NCBI RefSeq assembly: GCF_000153705.1
Contig: NZ_DS022272.1
Coordinates: forward strand, 757,765 to 821,764
Source: Fulvimarina pelagi HTCC2506
GTDB lineage: Bacteria; Pseudomonadota; Alphaproteobacteria; Rhizobiales; Rhizobiaceae
Length of the DNA: 64,000 nt
Direction: 5' to 3'
Shown: positions 1-7,529 of the stretch, piece after piece
Position numbering within the stretch: position 1 is the stretch's first letter
Layout of the letters: each line of letters begins with the position of its first letter
Made by a program: the position numbers and the translations under genes
The notes under the pieces: generated by a model
Seen by the model: only the letters and a program-made list of their open reading frames with translations
Told to the model about the DNA's origin: nothing
Database searches by the model: none

Positions 1-7
1 CTGAAGT

Positions 8-640
8 ATGATCGATCTGAGAATGGTGCAGATCGTCTGGGAAAGCCCGCTCGGCACGGCTGCTTCGTCGAGGCCCTGGTCTGATCCTCGTGCTCCTGTC
101 CTCGTGCGCGGTACGGTGGCTGGTGCTGCGACACTTGTCGGCGCGACGCTGGTGGCCGTCGCCTTTACGGAGGTCGGCCACAGCCTTGGCGACAATCGTG
201 CTTTTCTGGCCGCGCTTCTCACCCTGCACATCCTGACTGGAGCCTTTTGGGTTGGCAGCTTCTATCCTCTGTTCGAGGTCGCTGGCGAACCGGAAGGCCA
301 TCGCATTCTGTATCGGTTCGGGCAGGTCGCGATGGGAACGGTTGCGATCCTTGCGCTGGCGGGCCTCGGTTTCGCGTGGATTGCAGTCGGAACGATCACT
401 GGTCTGACGCAGACCGCCTATGGCGTCACCCTTCTGGCGAAGATCGTCTTTGTCGCGATGCTTCTCGGTCTTGCAGCTCTCAACAAGCTTTTCTTCGTTC
501 CGGCGCTCAGGACCGGCGAGCCAGGCGCGGCCAGACTCTTGAAGCGTTCGATCGCCTTCGAGGCCGCGCTGGTGCTTGTCATTTTCGTCGCAACGGCAAC
601 GCTTACAAGCGTCACCACACCCCCAATGAACCTTGATTAG
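8..640 (+). CDS. copD: CopD-family copper resistance membrane protein, possibly N-terminally truncated
   Basis: The 210-residue product resembles the C-terminal part of CopD, an inner-membrane protein of copper uptake or resistance. Visible features are a WESPLGTAA motif near the start, a GHSLGDNRA stretch, and four or so hydrophobic helices, including one with HILTGAFWVGSF. CopD proteins are usually about 300 residues, and the conserved part begins almost at this start, so an N-terminal half is missing or lies left of the window. An in-frame TGA at 2-4 blocks any in-frame extension. The stretch coding for residues about 19-35 reads as non-membrane sequence, while the next frame there encodes a hydrophobic LILVLL segment, hinting at paired frameshifts. 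It ends 13 bases before the multicopper oxidase start, consistent with a copper operon. The family call is fairly good; whether the gene is intact is unsure. Confidence 0.65.
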   Translation: MIDLRMVQIVWESPLGTAASSRPWSDPRAPVLVRGTVAGAATLVGATLVAVAFTEVGHSLGDNRAFLAALLTLHILTGAFWVGSFYPLFEVAGEPEGHRILYRFGQVAMGTVAILALAGLGFAWIAVGTITGLTQTAYGVTLLAKIVFVAMLLGLAALNKLFFVPALRTGEPGAARLLKRSIAFEAALVLVIFVATATLTSVTTPPMNLD

Positions 641-653
641 GGAGGCCGAGCCC

Positions 654-2057
654 GTGTTCGATCGCCGCCATTTCCTGAAGGCCGGAGCCGCTCTGCCGCT
701 TCTCGCCATGCTGCCTCATAGTGCCCGGGCGGACCCCAAGACTGAAGAAGGTATCGTCCTCAGGGCGCAACAGGGCTCGCAGCAGATGATGGCGACGGAC
801 CTCGCCGGCCCGACCCCGATCTGGGGTTTCGGCGGTAGCGCGCCAGGTCCAGTCCTGCGTGTCAAGGCAGGCGAGCGCTTGCGCGCCGTCGTCGAGAACG
901 CCCTCGATCAGCCAACCAGCGTCCACTGGCACGGCATCCGCATCGACAACGCGATGGACGGCGTGCCTGGCCTCACCCAGGAAGCGATCGAACCCGGCAG
1001 TCGCTTCGTCTACGATTTCGTGGCGCCCGATCCCGGCACCTACTGGTATCATTCCCATGACCGCTCCTGGGAGCAGAACGCCCGCGGCCTCTACGGCGCG
1101 CTGATCGTCGAGGAGGCTGAACCCTGGGAGGGGGCGGACCGCGACCTCGTTCTTCTCGTCGACGACTGGCGTCTCGCGGAGGACGGCTCGATCGACGACA
1201 GCTTCGGCCAGATGATGGACTGGAGCCATGGCGGGCGTCTCGGCAACTTCGTCACCGTTAACGGCCGCTCCAAGCCGCGAATCGAGGTGCGACCGAACGA
1301 GCGCATCCGCGTGCGGTTGATCAATGTCGCCAATGCGCGCGTCATGGAGCTGGGATTGGCGGGAATGCGCGCCTTTCGCCTCGCCCTCGACGGCATGCCT
1401 GTCCCGCTCGTCGAAGAGAAGGAGCCGATCCTGCTCGCGCCTGCCCAGCGAACCGACCTCCTCGTCGACATCCCTGACGACGAAACGCCGAAATCGCTGG
1501 TTCTCCATACCAATGGCGGCCCGCTCGAGATCGCAGAATTCGCGGTCGCGGGCGAACCGGTGCGCACCTCGTTCCCCGCAGCCGTCGGCCTGCCGCATTC
1601 AGGCCCGTCCCTCCCGGACGACCTTTCCAATGCCATCCGCGCTGAACTCCTGATGGAAGGCGGTGCGATGGGCACGATGAAAGGCGCCATGCACCAGGGC
1701 CGCGCGATGGATATCCGCGAACTGGTCAGTATGGGCCGCGTCTGGGCGTTCAATGGCGTTGCTGGCGACATGGACGAGCCGATCGGACGGTTCGAGCGGG
1801 GTCGCGCGGTTGTCCTGTCGATCAAGAACGTAACGTCATGGCCTCACGCGATGCATTTGCACGGCCATCACTTCCGAGTGCTCTCGCGCAACGGAAAGCC
1901 GACGGATGAAGTGGCCATGCGCGACACCGCATTGACCGTGCCCGATGAAACGATCGAAATCGCCTTCGTCGCCGACAATCCGGGTAGATGGATGCTCCAC
2001 TGTCACATGCTGGAGCATTCCGCGGGCGGCATGATGACCTGGTTCGAAGTGGCCTGA
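654..2057 (+). CDS. Multicopper oxidase (CueO/CopA type), periplasmic
   Basis: This is a 467-residue multicopper oxidase that would oxidise Cu(I) or other substrates in the periplasm and reduce oxygen to water. The chosen GTG start has GGGAGG seven bases upstream and gives an N-terminus with a twin-arginine-like RRHFLK motif followed by a hydrophobic stretch and an Ala-rich cleavage region. The four copper-binding motifs are all present: HWHG (about residues 91-94), WYHSH (about 131-135), HLHGHHF, and the C-terminal HCHMLEHSAGGM that supplies the type 1 and trinuclear ligands. A Met/His-rich loop (MEGGAMGTMKGAMHQG) lies before the last cupredoxin domain, as in copper-handling oxidases such as CueO. 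It sits between copD and a cytochrome c gene on the same strand. The substrate is not fixed by sequence. Confidence 0.93.
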   Translation: MFDRRHFLKAGAALPLLAMLPHSARADPKTEEGIVLRAQQGSQQMMATDLAGPTPIWGFGGSAPGPVLRVKAGERLRAVVENALDQPTSVHWHGIRIDNAMDGVPGLTQEAIEPGSRFVYDFVAPDPGTYWYHSHDRSWEQNARGLYGALIVEEAEPWEGADRDLVLLVDDWRLAEDGSIDDSFGQMMDWSHGGRLGNFVTVNGRSKPRIEVRPNERIRVRLINVANARVMELGLAGMRAFRLALDGMPVPLVEEKEPILLAPAQRTDLLVDIPDDETPKSLVLHTNGGPLEIAEFAVAGEPVRTSFPAAVGLPHSGPSLPDDLSNAIRAELLMEGGAMGTMKGAMHQGRAMDIRELVSMGRVWAFNGVAGDMDEPIGRFERGRAVVLSIKNVTSWPHAMHLHGHHFRVLSRNGKPTDEVAMRDTALTVPDETIEIAFVADNPGRWMLHCHMLEHSAGGMMTWFEVA

Positions 2058-2068
2058 GGAAACCGTCG

Positions 2069-2482
2069 ATGAAACTCGGCAAGACCGCATTGGCCTTCAT
2101 CCTCGGCACTGTCGCAATCGGCGCGTTCCTGATCTGGCGAGGGATTTCTCCTGGCGGTTTCTCCACCGACCATATCGTCGATGTTACCGTGCCCGAACTC
2201 ACCGCGCAGGCAGCCCATGGTGAGGCCCTCTTCGCCGAGAACTGCGCCGCCTGCCATGGCGAGAATGCCGGGGGAAGCAAGCAGGGCCCGCCGCTGATCC
2301 ACCGGATCTACAAGCCGAACCACCATGGCGACCAGGCCTTTCTGATCGCCGCTTCGCAGGGCGTGCGCGCCCATCATTGGGCGTTCGGTAACATGCCACC
2401 GGTGGACGGCGTCAGCAGCCGCGAGATCGCAAACATCACCGCCTATGTGCGCGAGGTTCAGAAGGCAAACGGTATCTTTTAG
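2069..2482 (+). CDS. Small membrane-anchored c-type cytochrome
   Basis: The 137-residue product has an N-terminal hydrophobic segment (about residues 5-23) that could be a signal anchor, then a single CAACH haem-binding motif about 60 residues in. A later MPP in GNMPPVDG probably holds the axial methionine. The fold matches class I cytochrome c. It starts 11 bases after the multicopper oxidase stop, so the two are probably co-transcribed and the cytochrome may exchange electrons with the oxidase. That partnership is inferred from position only. The upstream ATG-less extension in the same frame overlaps the oxidase and was rejected, because the ATG at 2069 begins a typical signal sequence. Confidence 0.88.
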   Translation: MKLGKTALAFILGTVAIGAFLIWRGISPGGFSTDHIVDVTVPELTAQAAHGEALFAENCAACHGENAGGSKQGPPLIHRIYKPNHHGDQAFLIAASQGVRAHHWAFGNMPPVDGVSSREIANITAYVREVQKANGIF

Positions 2483-2499
2483 GCCTCTCTCGGCGCCGA

Positions 2500-2622
2500 T
2501 CAGCGGCGCAGGAACTTCACGAGCGCCGCGATCACGAGGATGAAAACCATGAGCCAGAGAAGGCCCCAAAGGCCCATGCCGAGGGGCATCCAGGACATCA
2601 TGCCCGAACCGTCATGCATCAT
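2500..2622 (-). CDS. 40-residue Met-rich single-span membrane peptide
   Basis: This small reading frame encodes 40 residues: a Met-rich N-terminus (MMHDGSGMMSWMPLGMG), one hydrophobic helix (about residues 18-35) and a basic KFLRR tail. Its ATG overlaps the rhodanese stop codon by one base (TGATG), the arrangement expected for translational coupling, which is the main support that it is real. It resembles short hypothetical membrane proteins often found beside copper-resistance genes, some of which are SHOCT-like, but no named family can be assigned. The Met and His residues outside the membrane could bind Cu(I); that is inference. It ends 17 bases from the convergent cytochrome c gene. Confidence 0.6.
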   Translation of the reverse strand: MMHDGSGMMSWMPLGMGLWGLLWLMVFILVIAALVKFLRR

Positions 2623-3008
2623 CACGCGCCATCCTTTCCGCCTACCAGGGCCCGGCCGGCTTCGCGCCAGCTCTTGAGGCCGCCTTCGATCGGCTTTGCC
2701 GCATAGCCCATTTCGACGAGGGTCGCGGCGGCAAGGCTTGCCCGCGCGCCGGAGGCGCAGAGGACGTGGACAGCGCGGCCCTCGGCGCGTGCGGCATGCA
2801 GGGCCTTATCACCACCCTCATTGGTGACATCTGCCTTGGCCTCCAGAAAACCGCGCGGCACGTGGACCGCACCCGGCACCCTGCCATCGGCGTCGAGTTC
2901 ATGAGCCTCCCGGACGTCGAGAACGAGGCCGTCGGCCTTCGCGGCTTCGACGGAACCCTGGGTCTTCTGGCGTGACTCCGCTACGAAGTCCTTCATAGTC
3001 TTGTGCAT
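2622..3008 (-). CDS. Rhodanese-like sulfurtransferase
   Basis: This is a 128-residue single-domain rhodanese. Such enzymes move sulfane sulfur through a cysteine persulfide. The active-site loop is visible as HVLCASGARAS, with Cys as the persulfide carrier, and the earlier LDVREAHELDADGRVPGAVHV is the usual CDC25/rhodanese entry motif. The ATG at 3008 is chosen because AAGGAGG lies seven bases upstream; an in-frame ATG 15 bases earlier would put that site inside the gene. It follows the metallo-beta-lactamase-fold gene by 11 bases and overlaps the next small gene by one base. Persulfide dioxygenases and rhodaneses commonly work together to turn glutathione persulfide into sulfite and thiosulfate. 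Confidence 0.9.
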   Translation of the reverse strand: MHKTMKDFVAESRQKTQGSVEAAKADGLVLDVREAHELDADGRVPGAVHVPRGFLEAKADVTNEGGDKALHAARAEGRAVHVLCASGARASLAAATLVEMGYAAKPIEGGLKSWREAGRALVGGKDGA

Positions 3009-3019
3009 CGAAGCCTCCT

Positions 3020-3913
3020 TCAAAGCCGGTTCACAGGGATCTTCATGTAGACATGGCCATCGGCTTCGGCCGGTGGAAGATGACCGGCCCGCAGATTGAC
3101 CTGCAGGGCATGGAGCATCCGGTCGGGCAGGGTGAGTGATCGGTCGCGCTCGGTGCGCGTCTTGACGAACTGCTCCTGCGACGTACCGGCGCCTACATGC
3201 TTGTTGACGCGCTTGTGCTCAGCGACCGTCGCTTCCCATTGAATATCCTTGCGTTCGTCGGTTCCGTAGTCGTGGCCGACGAAGCATCGGGTCTCTGAGG
3301 GGAGGGCTAAAAGCGCCTGGATCGAATTCCAAAGCATCACGGCATCGCCGCCCGGGAAATCGGCGCGGCTCGACCCCAGGTCAGGATACATCAGCGTGTC
3401 GTGCACGAAGGCCGCATCGCCGATGACAAAGGTGATCGAGCCAAGCGTGTGACCGGGCGAGAGCATAACCTCCACGATAAGATTGCCGACCGCGAAGCAG
3501 TCGCCGTCCTTCAGTAAATGGTCGAAATCGCTCGCGGGATCGAAGGCGTTGGGTAGGTGGTAGAGTTCGCGCCACAGATCTGCGATTTCCAGAACCTTTT
3601 CGCCGATCGCATTCTCCACCCCGAGGTTGTCCTTCAGATAGGCGGAGGCCATAAGGTGATCGGCATGGGGATGGGTGTCGAGGATACGGACGATCTCGAA
3701 CTCATGCTCGTTCACGAATTCGAGGATCTCGTCGGCGCTACCGAAGCTGGTTCGGGCTTCAGCGGGATCGAAATCCTGCACCACGTCAATCAGGACAGCC
3801 TTTTGCGTGGCCGGATCGGCGGCAAGGTACTGGATCGAGCCGGTATCCTCCTCGTAGAACCCCCAAACATCCGGAGAACCTGACCCTCTGGAAGGGCTAT
3901 GGCGGGTGAGCAT
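3020..3913 (-). CDS. MBL-fold persulfide dioxygenase-like hydrolase (ETHE1/Blh type)
   Basis: The 297-residue protein carries the metallo-beta-lactamase fold metal site THPHADH (about residues 80-86), a later GHTLGS and a GHDYG. These are the hallmarks of ETHE1-type persulfide dioxygenases and the related Blh hydrolase of BigR operons. It lacks the extra DUF442 domain seen in some Blh proteins. The likely reaction is oxidation of glutathione persulfide to sulfite using one mononuclear iron. Three candidate starts exist: GTG at 3931, ATG at 3925 and ATG at 3913. The last is preferred because GGAG stands six bases before it. It diverges from the ArsR-family regulator, whose likely target it is, and leads an operon with the rhodanese gene. 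Confidence 0.87.
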   Translation of the reverse strand: MLTRHSPSRGSGSPDVWGFYEEDTGSIQYLAADPATQKAVLIDVVQDFDPAEARTSFGSADEILEFVNEHEFEIVRILDTHPHADHLMASAYLKDNLGVENAIGEKVLEIADLWRELYHLPNAFDPASDFDHLLKDGDCFAVGNLIVEVMLSPGHTLGSITFVIGDAAFVHDTLMYPDLGSSRADFPGGDAVMLWNSIQALLALPSETRCFVGHDYGTDERKDIQWEATVAEHKRVNKHVGAGTSQEQFVKTRTERDRSLTLPDRMLHALQVNLRAGHLPPAEADGHVYMKIPVNRL

Positions 3914-3925
3914 GGAGATCTCCAT
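3912..3925. promoter_or_regulatory. 14-bp perfect palindrome over the start of the persulfide dioxygenase gene
   Basis: The sequence ATGGAGATCTCCAT is a perfect inverted repeat that covers two of the candidate start codons and the ribosome-binding GGAG on the - strand. It lies in the short region between the divergent repressor and dioxygenase genes. It could be part of an operator for the ArsR-family repressor or simply a fortuitous result of the GGAG site. It does not resemble any operator consensus I can name with certainty. Confidence 0.3.
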
Positions 3926-3967
3926 CGTCACGTTGTTTTCCGACAGGTCGTGCGCAAGATATGAGTT

Positions 3968-4318
3968 ATGTCTAAATTAGCAACATCTGATATAGAAATG
4001 CTGGAAGACCGCTCTGAGGAGGTGGCCGCGATCCTCTCGCTGATCGCTAATCCGGCGCGGCTGCGCATCCTTTGCCTCCTAGCTGAGGGGGAAATGCAGG
4101 TCGGCGCGCTCGCCGAGCGGGTGGGTCTAAGCCAGTCGGCGCTCTCCCAGCATCTCGCCAAACTGCGGGCGGGCGGTGCTGTGGAGACGCGTCGCGACCG
4201 GCAGACGATCTATTACCGTCTCGCGCCTGGCGACGTCCGCTCCGTAATGGAGAGCCTCTACGAGATATTCTGCGAACCCGAGCGCGAACGCGCAGGGAAG
4301 GGAATGGCTCAGACATGA
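3968..4318 (+). CDS. ArsR-family persulfide-sensing repressor, BigR/SqrR-like
   Basis: The 116-residue winged-helix protein has the ArsR signature: ANPARLRILCLLAEGE, the recognition helix LSQSALSQHLAKLRAGG and the wing ETRRDRQTIYYRL. It has exactly two cysteines, C36 in the early helix and C102 in the C-terminal helix, 66 residues apart. BigR (C42/C108) and SqrR (C41/C107) have the same spacing. In those proteins the pair forms a disulfide or tetrasulfide bridge and releases DNA when reactive sulfur is present. No metal-binding ELCVCDL box is present. It is divergent from the persulfide dioxygenase and rhodanese genes and very probably represses them. The ribosome-binding site before the ATG is weak, and an internal ATG at residue 11 is an alternative start. 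Confidence 0.9.
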   Translation: MSKLATSDIEMLEDRSEEVAAILSLIANPARLRILCLLAEGEMQVGALAERVGLSQSALSQHLAKLRAGGAVETRRDRQTIYYRLAPGDVRSVMESLYEIFCEPERERAGKGMAQT

Positions 4319-4387
4319 AACAGGCGGGCACGGAAATCGACGCCCAGCCTTTGACCTGGCTCTTTCTGAGTTCCTCCGCCTTGCCGA

Positions 4388-5164
4388 TCAGGCGCTCCAA
4401 AAAAGCATCCGAATAGGCATCCACAGACCCATGCCGATCATTACGAGGTTTTCTGTCAGGGACACAAAACCTAGCGGCACATTCGAGCCGCCACCGACGC
4501 AGGCGCATTTCAGTTCGCGCTTTTGAACGTAGACAGCATAGAAGACCGAGATCGCGCCCACCGTGCCGATGAAGAGAGCGATCGGCGCAGAAATCCATGT
4601 CAGCGTGCCCGCGATCATCAGGACGCCTGAGAGGGTTTCACCGAACGGATAAATCTTGCCGTAAGGCACCCAGCGCTTTGCCAGAAGATCGTAGTTCAGG
4701 AACATGGTCGAGAAGCTCTCGACGTTCTGGAGCTTCTGGATGCCAAGCAGACACATCGAAACGGCAAAGAACCATTCGATCGCTCGCAGGGTGAAGATCG
4801 TATCGTAGGTCGCCCAAGAGATGGCGAGCGCCATCAGGAACGCCACCGAGAAAATCGCGATCACAGGCTGGTAGCTGGTCTCGTCCGCCTTCGTGACCGA
4901 TTTACCGAAGTGTTCCCGAAGCTCGGTATACCCACCGATGCGCTCACCGCCGATGAACGTTTGAGGCGTCGTCTTGACCCCGTGCTTTTCTTTGAAGGCG
5001 TCCGTCTCAGCCCGTGTGGTCAGATGATGGTCTTCGACCTCGAAGCCCCGCCGCTCCAGTAGATCCTTCGATTTCAGGCCAAAGGGACAAATGTGCTCTT
5101 CCATAACCATTCGATAGAGGAGTGCCGTCTTCGTTTCTCCGCGGCCCTGCGTGATGCTGCTCAT
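4388..5164 (-). CDS. Glutaredoxin-MauE/DoxX fusion membrane protein
   Basis: The 258-residue protein joins two parts. Residues about 15-85 form a glutaredoxin-like domain with a CPFG redox centre (EEHICPFGLKSKDLL) and the cis-proline TPQTFIGG. Residues about 95-255 form a four-helix MauE/DoxX-type membrane domain, including YPFGETLSGVLMI, a Cys pair in LKCACVGG, and VPLGFVSLTENL. Such proteins are thought to pass reducing power for periplasmic thiol or cytochrome maturation, but the exact role is not settled. GAGG lies ten bases before the ATG. It converges with the BigR-like gene and shares the sulfur/thiol theme of the cluster. Confidence 0.85.
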   Translation of the reverse strand: MSSITQGRGETKTALLYRMVMEEHICPFGLKSKDLLERRGFEVEDHHLTTRAETDAFKEKHGVKTTPQTFIGGERIGGYTELREHFGKSVTKADETSYQPVIAIFSVAFLMALAISWATYDTIFTLRAIEWFFAVSMCLLGIQKLQNVESFSTMFLNYDLLAKRWVPYGKIYPFGETLSGVLMIAGTLTWISAPIALFIGTVGAISVFYAVYVQKRELKCACVGGGSNVPLGFVSLTENLVMIGMGLWMPIRMLFWSA

Positions 5165-5864
5165 CGTTCGAGATCCTCTTCGCTACCTGATGACTTTTCA
5201 TGCGATCTCACGCACTTGGTGTTTCCAGTCGCTGGAAGGTCAAGTGGATCGCGTCAAGTTCGGAAAAACCATAGCGATGCTGCGGTCGGCTTCGAGCTTT
5301 GGTGAAGCGTCGTCAGCTACAGTGTCGAGAAACCTCGACCCTCAGTGAACGCGTGGGCAGCCTCTTCCCATCAGCGCTCATGCGTATCAGGGGACCTCGG
5401 TGGTCCCTTGATAGTCTGCGCTGACTGGAAGGTGCCGCACCGAACTGAGGCCGCGAGTTGGTCGAGTGAACTCTCAGGCAGCACACAGGTGCGAACTTGA
5501 GCTGGCTGTCGCCTTCTCGCTCAGGAAACGCCAATTGCTTTACCGCACCGGACTCAAGGCGAGCCATATCTCGCTTGCTCAATGGCGAAGAAACAGGACA
5601 ATCGCTCCCCTCCCGAAATCTCGTCCTGTTGCGTTGGAGACTCCGACATATGGTCCGCGAAGACGCAGGAAGGGTTTCCTTCGATGGCATTGCTTCGGAA
5701 CTAAGCGACAAGCTTTTAGCCGCGCGATACGGCTTGGGATTGCGATTGTTGCACTCAAAACGGGCAATGACGACACGCAAGCGGTTCGGAACTGTGGGAC
5801 TGCAGACTTCGCGGACGCGAAGCGCGATCGCCCGACCTAGAAAGCGTAGGTAGACGCCGAATTT

Positions 5865-5878
5865 TCACGCCAACGTGA
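5865..5878. promoter_or_regulatory. MerR-like dyad TCACG-N4-CGTGA
   Basis: This is a perfect 5-bp inverted repeat with a four-base spacer (TCACGCCAACGTGA), about 205 bases upstream of the MerR gene. A similar but degenerate copy occurs at 6018-6031, and the surrounding bases also match (TTC.CG.CAAC.TGATGT in both). Dyads of this shape are typical of operators read by MerR-family proteins. The assignment to the adjacent regulator is inference. Confidence 0.35.
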
Positions 5879-6017
5879 TGTCAGAACGCGATTAAACTTT
5901 GGTCCCATCTTCGCACTCAGATCTATCGGCGTAGGTGCGACAACCACTCCCTAAGCGGGGCTTTGCGGGGATTAGTCTGGCGTCCGTTTTCTCGTCCGAT
6001 CGTGAAATTCTCTGACT

Positions 6018-6031
6018 TCGCGTCAACTTGA
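6018..6031. promoter_or_regulatory. Degenerate second copy of the dyad, in the merR leader
   Basis: TCGCGTCAACTTGA resembles the perfect dyad at 5865-5878 with two mismatched positions in the arms. It lies about 52 bases upstream of the MerR start, where an autoregulatory operator would be expected. No clear -35/-10 pair can be named around it. Confidence 0.3.
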
Positions 6032-6083
6032 TGTGAACAGTGTGGGCATCTACGGAGGTCAGGGGACTTAACGGTTTATAGTC

Positions 6084-6683
6084 ATGACGATGGACGTAAG
6101 GCTCGCTCGCAAAAGCGGACTGCGGAAGATTGGCGAAGTCGCTGCGATGTTCCAGACGACGCCGCGCACTTTGCTCTACTACGAAGAACAGGGGATCCTG
6201 AACCCAATCAAGACTGCCAAGGGGACGCGTATGTATGGCGAAGCCGATTTGCAGCGGTTTGCCACGGCACACGAACTGGCGGCATTGGGCGTTTCTCTCC
6301 GAACGATACGCGACCTTGCCACCGTCGCGCGGGAGAACACTGACCCAGACATGGTGCTGAGAAAGCAGTCGGCGCTTCTCGCACGTCTGGCCGAAAAACT
6401 GCGCAGTCGCATCGATCGCATCGAACGGATCACCACTGATATCGACGTTGTTCGACGCCTGATTAGCGACACCTGTTTGGAACCCGCTGAAGTTGAGACT
6501 GAGGATGCCGAGTTCCAGACCGAATACCCTCCGAGTGTAGAAGAACTCTCAGGGGTTTCACCTCAGATCCTGTCTCTCTTGCGCGAGCGGGATCACGAAG
6601 GCTCAGCGTTGCCTCAAGCTGATCAGCTTTCGGAATATGAGGCCGGTCCGGACTACGTGCGTTCGTTCATGCGCATGCGTTGA
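6084..6683 (+). CDS. MerR-family transcriptional regulator
   Basis: The 199-residue protein has the MerR winged-helix N-terminus: KIGEVAAMFQTTPRTLLYYEEQGIL, followed by GTRMYGEADLQRF and LAALGVSLRTIRDL (about residues 14-80). A coiled-coil dimerisation helix follows (about 95-135). The C-terminal 60 residues are acidic and match no effector domain I recognise. The only Cys (in SDTCLEP) stands alone, so a metal-thiolate sensor is unlikely. The ribosome-binding site is weak, and the ATG two codons downstream is an alternative start. Two dyads upstream are candidate operators. Its target is unknown; nothing divergent lies next to it. Confidence 0.85.
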   Translation: MTMDVRLARKSGLRKIGEVAAMFQTTPRTLLYYEEQGILNPIKTAKGTRMYGEADLQRFATAHELAALGVSLRTIRDLATVARENTDPDMVLRKQSALLARLAEKLRSRIDRIERITTDIDVVRRLISDTCLEPAEVETEDAEFQTEYPPSVEELSGVSPQILSLLRERDHEGSALPQADQLSEYEAGPDYVRSFMRMR

Positions 6684-6729
6684 AGATCGGACGACACTTA
6701 AGCTCAGTCGGCCCTTTCGCTTCCGAATG

Positions 6730-7365
6730 TCAGCCTTTTCGGTTTTGTGCCGACGGGTTTGCCTGTCGTGCCTTCTCCCGCCGGCGCGCAAGGCGAGCGC
6801 GAACGATCGGACCCCACTGCCGGTAGCCGAAGTAGACCGCAATCGTCACCGCGACGACACCTAGAACGACCGCTACCCCGGCTTCGACGATCTCCATGCG
6901 TGCGAAGAGCGTCTGGATGGAATAGCCGAAGACGTAGCCGAGCGTCGTAAAGAGGCTCGCCCATATGGCCGCTCCGATAAAGTTGAGAATCGTAAAGCGC
7001 ACGAGGCCGATGCGCGACATGCCGAGTGCAATAAGCCCCGGCATACGAAGGCCGTATACGTAACGGTTCACGATGACGAAATAAGCCTGATAGCGCTCCA
7101 CCAGTCGCAGCGCTTTCGCGAACCGCTCGTGATCGCGCCATGGCCGAACCCAGCGATGGTTTGATGCGTACCGCCCGAACAGGAAGACCGCCAGATCCCC
7201 GAAGAAGGATCCGATAAAGGCAAGCGTGATCATCAATTGGAACGGATAGGTTCCACGATAGGCGAGAAAGCCCCCGATGATCGCGAAGACTTCACCCTCG
7301 AAGAACGTGCCGGCCAGAACGATGAGCGGGCCGAACTGACTGATGAGGCTGAGGATTTCGTACAA
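6730..7365 (-). CDS. DedA/VTT-family membrane protein
   Basis: This 211-residue polytopic protein belongs to the DedA family, whose members act in lipid (undecaprenyl-phosphate or phospholipid) scrambling and membrane homeostasis. Supporting motifs are the early FEGEVFAIIGGFLAYRG, the GDLAVFLFGRYASNH segment, the re-entrant NRYVYGLRMPGLIALGMSR with its conserved Arg, and FTILNFIGAAIWA. The C-terminus is strongly basic. The start appears to be TTG, since no ATG or GTG lies between the in-frame upstream stop and the first conserved helix, and the ribosome-binding site is poor. It converges with the MerR gene. Confidence 0.88.
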   Translation of the reverse strand: MYEILSLISQFGPLIVLAGTFFEGEVFAIIGGFLAYRGTYPFQLMITLAFIGSFFGDLAVFLFGRYASNHRWVRPWRDHERFAKALRLVERYQAYFVIVNRYVYGLRMPGLIALGMSRIGLVRFTILNFIGAAIWASLFTTLGYVFGYSIQTLFARMEIVEAGVAVVLGVVAVTIAVYFGYRQWGPIVRARLARRREKARQANPSAQNRKG

Positions 7366-7529
7366 GATGGATCCGGATGCTCACTCGCGGCAGAAGAGGG
7401 CAGTCTATCTGTGAAATGTTCAGTTTTGACGGCAGCGAGCCGCCGATCTGTTGGCGCACATAGGCCGTCCCGCGCTTCGTTGGAAGATGCCCTTGCGGCT
7501 CGGCGCAGGTTTCAGGCGCCGCCGTCGCC

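Larger units (their letters stand above)
5165..6083. other. 0.9 kb region without a convincing gene
   Basis: Several frames stay open for 100-155 codons on both strands here. None has a ribosome-binding site, recognisable motifs or a plausible protein composition: the translations are rich in Arg and Ser and lack domain-like patterning. The right end holds two similar inverted repeats (listed separately) just upstream of the MerR gene. The stretch may be decayed coding DNA between the detoxification block and the MerR gene. Confidence 0.5.

Noticed and set aside
612-1598. A 328-codon - strand frame opposite the multicopper oxidase
   Set aside because: The oxidase on the + strand has all copper motifs; the opposite frame has none.
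5313-5853. Overlapping 118-155 codon frames between the glutaredoxin fusion and merR
   Set aside because: No ribosome-binding sites, no domain patterns, and frames on both strands compete over the same DNA.
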